64,000 bases of DNA from Streptomyces canus (GTDB taxonomy: Bacteria > Actinomycetota > Actinomycetes > Streptomycetales > Streptomycetaceae), in NCBI RefSeq assembly GCF_030815415.1, contig NZ_JAUSWW010000001.1, positions 7,936,001-8,000,000 of the forward strand. Direction: 5' to 3'. The number at the start of each line of letters is the position of its first letter. Within the stretch, counting starts at the first letter, position 1. The notes beneath the pieces were generated by a model that ran no database searches, had not been told where the DNA came from, and was given only the letters and a program-made list of their open reading frames with translations. Of this stretch, positions 1-7,706 are shown piece after piece. Made by a program: the position numbers and the translations under genes.

Positions 1-81
1 ACCGTGCGCGGGTCCAGGGGCGAGCCGGGCCCGCGGGGTGACCGCGTCCTTCACCTCGGCGAGAAAGCTGTTCTGTGTCAT
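1..81 (-). CDS. Partial ORF, 5' end only, function unknown
   Basis: An ATG at 79-81 on the minus strand opens a frame (MTQNSFLAEVKDAVTPR...) that runs off the left edge without a stop. GAGG lies three bases before the ATG, a slightly tight ribosome binding site. Only 27 residues are visible, too few to assign a family. It is divergent from the DnaE2 gene and shares the intergenic region that carries the SOS box, about 58 bases upstream of this start, so it may also be damage-inducible. That is inference. Confidence 0.45.
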   Translation of the reverse strand, partial: MTQNSFLAEVKDAVTPRARLAPGPAHG

Positions 82-138
82 GTCCTCGCAGTCCGAGGTG
101 AGGGGCGTTTTTGCAGGTGGGAGGCGGCCGAACGGTTG

Positions 139-154
139 TCGTACACATGTTCGG
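139..154. promoter_or_regulatory. Candidate LexA SOS box upstream of dnaE2
   Basis: TCGTACACATGTTCGG closely matches the actinobacterial SOS box TCGAAC-N4-GTTCGA, with ten of twelve arm positions agreeing. It lies about 60 bases upstream of the dnaE2 start and about the same distance from the divergent partial gene. LexA control of dnaE2 and its Y-family partner is established in mycobacteria. Control here is inferred from the motif. Confidence 0.75.
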
Positions 155-214
155 GATAGGGGGTATGGTGGGGGTGAGGCAGTTGGGAACTGATGTTCGA
201 AAATGGAGGCGCGG

Positions 215-3200
215 GTGCCCGGGTTCACGCATCTGCACACCGTCTCCGGGTTCTCCCTGCGCTACGGCGCCTCCCACCCGGAGCGGCTGGCCGAGCGCGC
301 CTACGAGCGGGGCATGGACGCCCTCGCCCTCACCGACCGCGACACCCTCGCGGGCACGGTCCGCTTCGCCAAGGCCTGCGCGAAGGCAGGCGTCCGGCCG
401 GTGTTCGGCGTGGAGCTGGCGGTGGAGGAGCATGCGCCGGAGCCCGTACGGCAGGGTGATTCCGTACGACCCGAAAAGCGCCGCGCGCCCGTGCGCGGAG
501 GTGCCTTCATCGACGAGTCGACCCCCCGCGTCACCTTCCTCGCCCGGGACGGCGCCCACGGCTGGGCCGACCTGTGCCGGCTCGTCACGGCGGCACACTC
601 CGAGAAAGGGGGCAAGGGCGCGGAGGGCACGCCCCTGCTGCCCTGGACCGAGAACCAAGGGGACGGCCTGACCGTCCTGCTCGGCCCCGCCTCCGACGTC
701 GGCCGCGCCCTCGCCGCCGGACGCCCCGACCGGGCGGCCCGGCTTCTGGCCCCCTGGCGCGAGACCTACGGCGACGCCCTCAGGCTGGAGGCCGTCTGGC
801 ACGGCCGCGAGGGCACGGGGCCAGGCTCCCTGCGCCTCGCCGCCCGCACCGTCGGCTTCGCCGCGGAACAGCGGGTGCGTCCCGTGCTCAGCAACGCCGT
901 CCGCTACGCCGACCCCGGCCAGGGCCCGGTCGCCGACGTCCTGGACGCCGCTCGTCGCCTGGTCCCCGTCGACCCGACGAAGGAACTGGACTCCGGCGAG
1001 GCCTGGCTCAAGGACCCGTCCGCCATGCTGGCGGCGGCCGAGCGGATCGTGGCGGCCGCGGGTTTCAGGCGGGACACCGCCCACCGGCTGCTGGAGCAGA
1101 CCCGGGCGACGGCCGCCGAGTGTCTGGTCGACCCCGAGGACGACCTCGGCATCGGCACCGTCCACTTCCCCGAACCGCACCTCGTCGGCGCGGGCCACCG
1201 CACCGCCCAGCGGACGCTCGCCTCACGGGCGGCGGCGGGGATGGTGCTGAAGGGGTACGCCGGTCAGCGCGCCTACTGGGAGCGGATGCACCGGGAGCTG
1301 GACATCATCGCCCACCACGGCTACGCCTCCTACTTCCTGACGGTCGCTCAAGTGGTGGACGACGTAAGGGACATGGGTATCCGGGTGGCCGCACGCGGCT
1401 CCGGTGCCGGTTCCCTCGTCAACCACCTCCTCGGCATCGCCCACGCCGACCCGGTCGAACACGGGCTGCTGATGGAGCGGTTCCTGTCCGAGCGCCGGCT
1501 CGTGCTGCCCGACATCGACATCGACGTGGAGTCCGCCCGTCGCCTGGAGGTCTACCGGGCGATCATCGGCCGGTTCGGCACCGAGCGGGTGGCGACGGTC
1601 GCGATGCCGGAGACGTACCGGGTGCGGCACGCGATCCGGGACGTGGGCGCGGCCCTGTCCATGGACCCCGCCGACATCGACCGCATCGCCAAGTCCTTCC
1701 CGCACATCCGCGCCCGCGACGCCCGCGCGGCGCTGGAGGAGCTGCCCGAACTGCGCGCGCTGGCAGGGGAGAAGGAGCGGTACGGACGGCTCTGGGAACT
1801 GACCGAGGCCCTCGACGCCCTCCCGCGCGGAGTCGCCATGCACCCGTGCGGGGTGCTCCTCTCCGACGCCTCCCTCCTCGCCCGTACGCCGGTCATGCCG
1901 ACCAGTGGCGAGGGTCTGCCCATGTCGCAGTTCGACAAGGACGACGTCGAGGATCTCGGGCTGCTCAAGCTCGATGTGCTGGGCGTGCGGATGCAGTCGG
2001 CGATGGCGCACGCGGTCGCGGAGGTGGAGCGGGCGACGGGGGACCGGATCGACCTGGACGCCGTACCGCCGGGTGACCCGGCGACGTATCAACTCATCCG
2101 TTCCACCGAGACGCTGGGGTGCTTCCAGATCGAGTCGCCGGGCCAGCGGGACCTGGTCGGGCGGCTCCAGCCGGCCACCTTCCACGACCTCGTCGTCGAC
2201 ATCTCGCTCTTCAGGCCGGGTCCGGTCGCCGCCGACATGGTGCGGCCGTTCATCGAGGCGCGGCACGGACGGGCGCCCGTCAGGTATCCGCACCCGGATC
2301 TGGAGGAGCCGCTGAAGGGGACGTACGGGGTCGTCGTCTTCCACGAGCAGATCATCGACATCGTCGACATCATGACCGGGTGCGGCCGCGGCGAGGCGGA
2401 CCGGGTGCGGCGCGGGCTGTCCGACCCGGAGTCGCAGGGGCGGATCCGGTTCTGGTTCGCGCAGCACGCGGCGGTGAACGGGTACGACGCGGAAACGATT
2501 CAGCGGACCTGGGAGATCATCGAGGCCTTCGGTTCGTACGGCTTCTGCAAGGCGCACGCGGTCGCCTTCGCCGTACCGACGTACCAGTCGGCGTGGCTGA
2601 AGGCGCACCACCCGGCGGCCTTCTACGCGGGGCTGCTCACGCACGACCCCGGGATGTATCCGAAGCGGCTGCTGCTGGCGGACGCACGGCGCCGTGGGGT
2701 GCCGATCCTGCCGTTGGACGTGAACCGGTCGGCGGTCGCCCATCGTATCGAACTGGTATCTGAATCCCCTGTGGTGTGGGGGCTCCGGCTCGCCCTCTCC
2801 GACGTGTACGGCATCAGCGAGGCCGAGGCGGCGCGGATCGCGGACGGGCAGCCGTACGACTCGCTGCTGGACTTCTGGGAGCGGGCGCGCCCGAGCCGAC
2901 CGCTCGCCCAAAGGCTGGCCCAGGTGGGCGCATTGGACTCCTTCGGCGCCAACAGGCGTGACCTTCAACTGCACCTGACCGAGCTGCACCGGGGAGCGCG
3001 AGGTGCGGGTGGCGGACAACTGCCCCTGGCCGGCGGACGGAAGACCGCGCCCGCCGGGCTGCCGGACCTGTCCTCCGCCGAGAAGCTCAGCGCCGAGCTG
3101 GGTGTCCTGTCGATGGACGCCTCACGCAACCTGATGGACGACCACCGGGAGTTCCTGGGGGAGTTGGGCGTGGTCGACGCACGGCGGCTGCGGGACGCGC

Positions 3201-3670
3201 GGCACGGTGAGACGGTCCTCGTCGCGGGCGCCAAGGCGGCCACCCAGACCCCGCCGATCCGGTCCGGCAAACGGGTCATCTTCAGCACCCTCGACGACGG
3301 CACCGGCCTGGTCGACCTCGCCTTCTTCGACGACTCGCACGACGCCTGCGCCCACACCGTCTTCCACTCCTGGCTGCTGCTGGTGCGCGGGGTGGTGCAG
3401 CGCCGCGGCCCGCGCAGCCTCAGCGTGGTCGGCGCCGCCGCCTGGAACCTCGCCGAACTGGTCGAACTGCGCGCTGAGCACGGCCTCGACGCGGTCTCCG
3501 CCCGGCTGGCGGAGCCCATGCCGGAAGAGGTCGGCGATTCGACCGGCGGCCGGCGCATCCAGATGCCGACGGGATACGAACTGCATCCGTGGGCGGATCT
3601 GCGACCTGCGGGTCAAGAGCCTTCACAGATACGGAAGTTGTGGCACCAGAGTCCGGGGAGTGCGGGATGA
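215..3670 (+). CDS. dnaE2: Error-prone DNA polymerase III alpha subunit DnaE2 (ImuC-like)
   Basis: This is a C-family polymerase of the damage-tolerance type, predicted to extend synthesis across lesions. The N-terminus is a PHP domain beginning PGFTHLHTVSGFSLRYG. The palm carries PDIDIDVES, and an OB-fold region lies near the C-terminus (VLVAGAKAATQTPP..., FSTLDDGTGLVDL). At about 1151 residues with no tau-binding tail it fits DnaE2 rather than the replicative DnaE1. The GTG at 215 is preferred because GGAGG (205-209) sits five bases before it; an ATG at 203 is in frame but lacks a ribosome binding site and would swallow that motif. The SOS box at 139-154 predicts DNA-damage induction. The stop overlaps the start of the next gene as ATGA. 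Confidence 0.93.
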   Translation: MPGFTHLHTVSGFSLRYGASHPERLAERAYERGMDALALTDRDTLAGTVRFAKACAKAGVRPVFGVELAVEEHAPEPVRQGDSVRPEKRRAPVRGGAFIDESTPRVTFLARDGAHGWADLCRLVTAAHSEKGGKGAEGTPLLPWTENQGDGLTVLLGPASDVGRALAAGRPDRAARLLAPWRETYGDALRLEAVWHGREGTGPGSLRLAARTVGFAAEQRVRPVLSNAVRYADPGQGPVADVLDAARRLVPVDPTKELDSGEAWLKDPSAMLAAAERIVAAAGFRRDTAHRLLEQTRATAAECLVDPEDDLGIGTVHFPEPHLVGAGHRTAQRTLASRAAAGMVLKGYAGQRAYWERMHRELDIIAHHGYASYFLTVAQVVDDVRDMGIRVAARGSGAGSLVNHLLGIAHADPVEHGLLMERFLSERRLVLPDIDIDVESARRLEVYRAIIGRFGTERVATVAMPETYRVRHAIRDVGAALSMDPADIDRIAKSFPHIRARDARAALEELPELRALAGEKERYGRLWELTEALDALPRGVAMHPCGVLLSDASLLARTPVMPTSGEGLPMSQFDKDDVEDLGLLKLDVLGVRMQSAMAHAVAEVERATGDRIDLDAVPPGDPATYQLIRSTETLGCFQIESPGQRDLVGRLQPATFHDLVVDISLFRPGPVAADMVRPFIEARHGRAPVRYPHPDLEEPLKGTYGVVVFHEQIIDIVDIMTGCGRGEADRVRRGLSDPESQGRIRFWFAQHAAVNGYDAETIQRTWEIIEAFGSYGFCKAHAVAFAVPTYQSAWLKAHHPAAFYAGLLTHDPGMYPKRLLLADARRRGVPILPLDVNRSAVAHRIELVSESPVVWGLRLALSDVYGISEAEAARIADGQPYDSLLDFWERARPSRPLAQRLAQVGALDSFGANRRDLQLHLTELHRGARGAGGGQLPLAGGRKTAPAGLPDLSSAEKLSAELGVLSMDASRNLMDDHREFLGELGVVDARRLRDARHGETVLVAGAKAATQTPPIRSGKRVIFSTLDDGTGLVDLAFFDDSHDACAHTVFHSWLLLVRGVVQRRGPRSLSVVGAAAWNLAELVELRAEHGLDAVSARLAEPMPEEVGDSTGGRRIQMPTGYELHPWADLRPAGQEPSQIRKLWHQSPGSAG

Positions 3671-4635
3671 CCATCCTCTGCGTACGTTTCCAGCTGCCGC
3701 CGACGGGTGAGGCGGCCCTGCCGGGTCTGCTCGGGTTGCTGGAGGAGTTCACACCGGTCGTCGAGGCGCTGCCACCGGACGCGGCCCTGGCCGATCTGCG
3801 GGGCGCCGAACGGTACTTCGGGCGGGACGCCGTCGAACTGGCCTCGGTGATCCGGGTCCGCGCCCTCGCGCTGTACGGGGTCGACTGCGTGATCGGCGCG
3901 GGACCGGGCCGGATGCTGGCCCGGATGGCGATGAAGGACGCGCGGCCCGGACTGACCTGCGCGGTGACCGAGGAGGAGGGCGCGGACTTCCTCGCCGGGA
4001 AGCCCGTCGCCGCGCTCCCCGGCGTCGGTACGGCCACCGCCCGCACCCTGTGCGAGTACGGCCTCGACACCCTCGGCCTGGTCGCCGCCGCCCCGCTGTC
4101 CACGCTCCAGCGTCTGGTGGGTGCGCGGGTCGGCCGCGAACTGCGGGAGAAGGCGAGCGGAGTCGACCGCGGCCGGGTCGTCCCGAACGCGGTCTCCCGT
4201 TCCCTGGCCGCTGAACGCCCCTTCACCCGCGACGAGTTGGACCCGGACCGGCATCGCCGCAGCCTGCTCTCCGCCGCCGACGAACTGGGCGCCCGACTGC
4301 GCGCCCTGGACAAGATCTGCGGCGCCCTCACCCTCACCGTCCGTTACGCCGACCGATCGGCGACCACCCGCACCCGCACCCTGAAGGAACCCACCGCACA
4401 CTCGGCCGCGCTGACCAGGGCGGCCTACGAGATGTACGAGGCGCTCGGCCTCCAGCGCGCCCGGGTCCGCTCGCTGTCCCTGCGCGCCGAGAGCCTCGGC
4501 CCCGCCGAACAGGCCTCCCACCAGCTCACCTTCGACCCCGCCGACGAGAAGCTCCGCCGCATCGAGGAGGTCGCGGACCGCGTGCGGGCCAAGTTCGGGC
4601 CGCACGCGGTGATGCCGGGGTCCCTGGCGGCGTGA
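3667..4635 (+). CDS. Fingerless Y-family polymerase-like protein (ImuB-type partner of DnaE2)
   Basis: This 322-residue protein retains the end of a Y-family palm, a helix-hairpin-helix thumb (AALPGVGTATARTL, about residue 118) and a little finger domain. QLTFD at about 286 resembles the beta-clamp-binding QLxLF motif of Pol IV. The catalytic DxDxFFASVE segment is replaced by CVRFQL at residues 5-10. The SIDEAYLD motif is degraded to PPDAALAD at 36-43, losing the Glu. Only about 30 residues separate these two places instead of about 95 in DinB, so the fingers are essentially missing. It is probably not a polymerase but a clamp-tethering adaptor for DnaE2, as ImuB is in mycobacteria. It lacks ImuB's long C-terminal tail. 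The start ATG overlaps the dnaE2 stop (ATGA), with GGGAG at 3656-3660. Confidence 0.85.
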   Translation: MTILCVRFQLPPTGEAALPGLLGLLEEFTPVVEALPPDAALADLRGAERYFGRDAVELASVIRVRALALYGVDCVIGAGPGRMLARMAMKDARPGLTCAVTEEEGADFLAGKPVAALPGVGTATARTLCEYGLDTLGLVAAAPLSTLQRLVGARVGRELREKASGVDRGRVVPNAVSRSLAAERPFTRDELDPDRHRRSLLSAADELGARLRALDKICGALTLTVRYADRSATTRTRTLKEPTAHSAALTRAAYEMYEALGLQRARVRSLSLRAESLGPAEQASHQLTFDPADEKLRRIEEVADRVRAKFGPHAVMPGSLAA

Positions 4636-4649
4636 CATAGGGTGCCCGC

Positions 4650-5699
4650 ATGACATGGCGGGGGCCGACGTATCGGACGGTGGGCGGGGAGAAGGTCGAC
4701 GGGGTCTGGTGCCATGTGTGGCGCAGGCACCAGCCGGCGGACGTGTACAACGTGCACGATCTCGTCGTGTACGCGGACGGCGCGATCAAGTGCGAGGGGC
4801 GCGACCTCGTCGACCTCGCCGGGCTGGAGCGCAGGCTGGCCAAGGGGACCATCGCGGTGCGGGATCCCGAGGTGCCGCCGCCTCCCGAGCCGCCGTCCAG
4901 GTGGGGCGCCCGGAACCCCGAGCCGCTCACCCCGGAGAGCCTTCTCCTCGAAGTCGCCGACCGCATCGACGAGTTGAGCGGCAGACCGACGACGGCCCAG
5001 CGCTGCCACGAGGCGATCCGGCACTACCGGCAGGAGCCGACCGAGCTCAGCCGTGCGGCCCTCCGTAAGGCGTACCTGGCGATTCCGGCGCACCTTCGCG
5101 TCTACATCCTGGGCGACATGGAGCGCCAGGACCGCCCCCTGCGGATCCTGCTCACCGACGTGGGCGAGCCCGTGGACGGGGACGGCCCGGTGGTGACGGA
5201 GGAGATGCACCGGGACGTTCTCGATTTCTTCGACGAGTACGACCACGGAGTCACGGAGCGGCCGCGACCGGTGTACGCGGACGACCCTGTCGATGCCGTC
5301 CCACCGCCCGTTGTCCTGCGCGACGTCATCTACCCCCGAGGCTGGCCCGAGGAACCCGACCTCTTCGTGCTGCGGAACAACTACCCCGCCGAGATCCACT
5401 TCGCCGGCGGCACCCATCCCTCCGTGCACGAGGGCTACCGGGCCCTGGCCGAGAGCCACCGGGGCGACGACTGGCCCGACGTACGCCTCGCCGTCATGGC
5501 CGGCCTCCTGCGTGCGAAGTTCACCCAGCACCCCGACCTCGCCGAGATCCTCCTCGCCACCGGCGACGCGACGATCAGTTACACCGGCCACAAGGAGTCC
5601 CCGTACTGGCGGGAGGCCGGTTCCCGCGGCGGCCGCAACTGGATCGGCCGGCTCCTGGAGTTGGTCCGCTCCGAGCTCAGTTGGCCCACGGGGGAGTGA
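4650..5699 (+). CDS. NADAR-domain protein with unassigned N-terminal domain
   Basis: The last 110 or so residues (PSVHEGYRAL..., AVMAGLLRAKFTQHPDL, LLATGDATISY, YWREAGSRGGRNWIGRLL) follow the NADAR/YbiA (DUF1768) pattern. This family is linked to NAD and ADP-ribose chemistry, and some members remove ADP-ribose from nucleic acid. Residues 1-70 form a separate compact segment I do not recognise. The middle (70-230) includes a helical stretch (LLLEVADRIDELSGRPTTA...). The usual E-H-Y-Y of NADAR becomes H-E-G-Y, so activity is uncertain. The gene starts 15 bases after the Y-family gene and may be read through from the SOS promoter; a role in damage response is inference. Its 3' end overlaps the convergent cupin gene by 23 bases. 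Confidence 0.75.
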   Translation: MTWRGPTYRTVGGEKVDGVWCHVWRRHQPADVYNVHDLVVYADGAIKCEGRDLVDLAGLERRLAKGTIAVRDPEVPPPPEPPSRWGARNPEPLTPESLLLEVADRIDELSGRPTTAQRCHEAIRHYRQEPTELSRAALRKAYLAIPAHLRVYILGDMERQDRPLRILLTDVGEPVDGDGPVVTEEMHRDVLDFFDEYDHGVTERPRPVYADDPVDAVPPPVVLRDVIYPRGWPEEPDLFVLRNNYPAEIHFAGGTHPSVHEGYRALAESHRGDDWPDVRLAVMAGLLRAKFTQHPDLAEILLATGDATISYTGHKESPYWREAGSRGGRNWIGRLLELVRSELSWPTGE

Positions 5700-6051
5700 T
5701 GACCGTGCCGTCGGCCAGCGTCGCCTGAAGGCCGATGGACGTGGTGACCCAGGAGATCGCGGTCCGATCGGTCGGGTTCTCGACGCTCAGGGTCGCGCCG
5801 GGATTGATGATCAGGGTGTCACCTGCCGTGATGCGGTGGGTTTCGTCGTCGAGGGTGATCAGGAGTTCGCCGTCGAGGAGGTGGAAGATCTCCTCGCGGT
5901 TGACCGTGTGAGCGGGGGCTTTCGTCCCCGCCGGGATCTCGCCGCGCCAGGCGCACAGCTCCTTGCTGCCGGTCAGGGGAGTGGCGTAGGAGACGAAGCG
6001 GGCGCCGTGGATCTCGTGCGTGACGGCTTCGGACGAGCGGATGACGGGCAT
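5677..6051 (-). CDS. Small cupin-domain protein
   Basis: This 124-residue single cupin has the conserved barrel pattern: PAHTVNREEIFHLLDGE for the first motif (metal ligands His and Glu) and GDTLIINPG for the second. No signal peptide is seen. Start MPVIRSSEAV at 6051 is chosen over an upstream ATG at 6087 because GGAGG precedes it at the right distance and the longer form would run through an operator palindrome. It is divergent from a MarR-family gene, and two identical palindromes lie between them, so it is probably MarR-repressed. The substrate is unknown; small cupins of this kind can be dioxygenases, isomerases or ligand-binding proteins. Confidence 0.85.
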   Translation of the reverse strand: MPVIRSSEAVTHEIHGARFVSYATPLTGSKELCAWRGEIPAGTKAPAHTVNREEIFHLLDGELLITLDDETHRITAGDTLIINPGATLSVENPTDRTAISWVTTSIGLQATLADGTVITPPWAN

Positions 6052-6082
6052 GGGGTGCCTCCGGATCGGATATCGGTAATTG

Positions 6083-6097
6083 GTCAAGCTGCTTGAC
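6083..6097. promoter_or_regulatory. MarR operator, copy 1
   Basis: GTCAAGCTGCTTGAC is a perfect 7-bp inverted repeat around a central T, in the cupin/MarR divergent promoter. An identical copy lies 29 bases downstream (6112-6126), placing both on nearly the same helical face, as expected for two regulator dimers. Confidence 0.75.
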
Positions 6098-6111
6098 TAT
6101 GTGGCTCTATG

Positions 6112-6126
6112 GTCAAGCTGCTTGAC
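6112..6126. promoter_or_regulatory. MarR operator, copy 2
   Basis: This is the identical GTCAAGCTGCTTGAC palindrome, centred 37 bases upstream of the MarR start codon. A half-site (GTCAAG) follows at 6133-6138. This copy is best placed for autorepression of the MarR gene, while copy 1 is nearer the cupin gene. Confidence 0.75.
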
Positions 6127-6155
6127 CAACCTGTCAAGGGTGTTTCAATGCATCC

Positions 6156-6599
6156 GTGCAGAACTCCGAAGCCCTCGCCCTGTCCGCCGCCCTGCTCGCC
6201 GCCGCGGGTGAACTGACGCATCGCATCAATGACGGTGTCGTCGCGCGGGGGTTCGAGGCGCGGCCCATGTACGGGTTCGCCTTCACCCGGCTCGCCCCGG
6301 ACGGGGCCACGGTCACCGACCTCGCCGTGCATCTGGGAGTGACGAAGCAGGCCGCCAGCCAGCTCGTCGAGGACCTCGTGCGGAAGGGGTACGTCGAGCG
6401 GCGGCCGCATCCCGATGACGCGCGGGCCAGGCTCGTCGTGCTGACCGAGCAGGGGTGGGCGTGCACCCGGGCCGCGGAGGAGGCGGCGGCGGAGGCCGTT
6501 CGGGTGTGGGTCGAACTGATCGGTGAGGGTGAAGTGCGGGCGTTGCGTGATCAATTGGCGCGCATCGCCCCCTATGGGCCCATCAGGCCTGCCTGGTGA
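6156..6599 (+). CDS. MarR-family transcriptional regulator
   Basis: This 147-residue winged-helix regulator has its recognition helix at LAVHLGVTKQAASQLVEDLV (residues 59-78) and a wing at RRPHPDDARARLVVLTEQG. The GTG at 6156 gives the normal MarR length; the ATG at 6149 is out of frame. It is divergent from the cupin gene, and twin palindromes at 6083 and 6112 are the likely binding sites, which implies autoregulation and control of the cupin. The ligand is not predictable from sequence. Confidence 0.9.
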   Translation: MQNSEALALSAALLAAAGELTHRINDGVVARGFEARPMYGFAFTRLAPDGATVTDLAVHLGVTKQAASQLVEDLVRKGYVERRPHPDDARARLVVLTEQGWACTRAAEEAAAEAVRVWVELIGEGEVRALRDQLARIAPYGPIRPAW

Positions 6600-6665
6600 T
6601 GGTTCATCAGGGAACGCACTTGAGTCGCACTCGCCTCCGGTTAGCACTGGAAGTTTTTACTGACG

Positions 6666-6708
6666 CGTAACTTCACAAGTGCACTACCCGTTCGTAACTT
6701 GACGAGTG
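6666..6708. promoter_or_regulatory. Direct repeat in the lipase promoter
   Basis: CGTAACTTCACAAGTG (6666-6681) and CGTAACTTGACGAGTG (6693-6708) match at 14 of 16 positions and are spaced 27 bases apart, roughly 75-117 bases upstream of the lipase start. Each contains an ACTT/AAGT-type dyad. This looks like a pair of activator or repressor sites; the cognate regulator is unknown. Confidence 0.5.
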
Positions 6709-6782
6709 AACAGCATCCTCGTGATCCGGATCACAGGGCGTAAGGCCATCGCAACTCCCTTGAGCCGCAAGGAGATCGCTCG

Positions 6783-7646
6783 ATGCTGCCCTGGAAACGA
6801 CTGCTCAGACCCCTGACCGCGCTGCTGCTGACCGCATCGGTCGCCCTCGTCCCCGCCGCCACCAGCGCCCATGCCGCCGACGCTCCCAGCCGAGGGTGGA
6901 ACGACTTCTCCTGCAAGCCGTCCGCCGCCCACCCCCACCCCGTCGTCCTCGTGCACGGCACCTTCGGCAACTCCGTCGACAACTGGCTGGGCCTCGCGCC
7001 GTACCTGAAGAACCGCGGGTACTGCGTCTACTCCTTCGACTACGGCCAACTGTCCGGCGTCCCCGTCTTTTACGGACTCGGCCCCATCGACAAGTCGGCC
7101 GGGCAGCTGTCCGCCTTCGTCGACAAGGTGCTCGGCTCCACCGGCGCCGCCGAGACCGACCTCGTCGGTCACTCGCAGGGCGGCATGATGCCCCGCTACT
7201 ACCTCAAGTTCCTCGGCGGAGCCGCGAAGGTGGACGCCCTCGTCGGCATCGCCCCCAGCAATCACGGCACCACGCTGAACGGCCTCACTCAGCTGCTGGA
7301 CTACTTCCCCGGAGCCGGCGACCTGCTCTCGCAGAACACCCCGGCCCTCGCCGACCAGACCGCCGGATCGCCCTTCCTCACCAAGCTCAACGAAGGCGGC
7401 GACACCGTCCCCGGCGTGACGTACACGGTCCTCGCCACCAAGTACGACGAGGTGGTCACGCCGTACCGGAGCCAGTTCCTCAGCGGATCCGGCGTCAACA
7501 ACGTGGTCATCCAGGACCTGTGCCCGCTCGACCTCTCCGAACACGCGGCGATCGGACTGTTCGACCTGATCGCCTTCCACGAGGTCACCAACGCGCTCGA
7601 CCCCGCGCACGCCACTCCGACCACCTGTGCGTCCGTCCTCGGATGA
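6783..7646 (+). CDS. Secreted triacylglycerol lipase / esterase
   Basis: This alpha/beta hydrolase of 287 residues has a Sec/Tat-style signal peptide (basic start, hydrophobic core, ATSAHA cleavage near residue 31). The oxyanion loop HGTFG is at 58-62 and the nucleophile elbow GHSQGG puts Ser at 131. Candidate acid is the Asp in ATKYDEVVTP and candidate His is in SEHAAIG. C44, C81 and Cys residues near the C-terminus could form disulfides. AAGGAGAT lies just before the ATG. It resembles the lipase annotated next to the LPMO gene in S. coelicolor. It stands alone, with a direct repeat in its promoter and a strong terminator after it. Confidence 0.92.
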   Translation: MLPWKRLLRPLTALLLTASVALVPAATSAHAADAPSRGWNDFSCKPSAAHPHPVVLVHGTFGNSVDNWLGLAPYLKNRGYCVYSFDYGQLSGVPVFYGLGPIDKSAGQLSAFVDKVLGSTGAAETDLVGHSQGGMMPRYYLKFLGGAAKVDALVGIAPSNHGTTLNGLTQLLDYFPGAGDLLSQNTPALADQTAGSPFLTKLNEGGDTVPGVTYTVLATKYDEVVTPYRSQFLSGSGVNNVVIQDLCPLDLSEHAAIGLFDLIAFHEVTNALDPAHATPTTCASVLG

Positions 7647-7655
7647 CACCCGACC

Positions 7656-7690
7656 GGGGGCTGTCCGGCCTGAGCCGCCGGACAGCCCCC
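7656..7690. terminator. Bidirectional hairpin terminator
   Basis: A perfect 14-bp stem (GGGGGCTGTCCGGC at 7656-7669 and its complement at 7677-7690) with a 7-base loop separates the convergent lipase and LPMO genes. There is no U-tract, as is common in high-G+C actinobacteria. Confidence 0.85.
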
Positions 7691-7706
7691 GCCCCTCGTG
7701 GTGGCC

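Noticed and set aside
1223..3019. 598-codon minus-strand frame opposite dnaE2
   Set aside because: It is a compositional shadow of dnaE2 with no recognisable motif.
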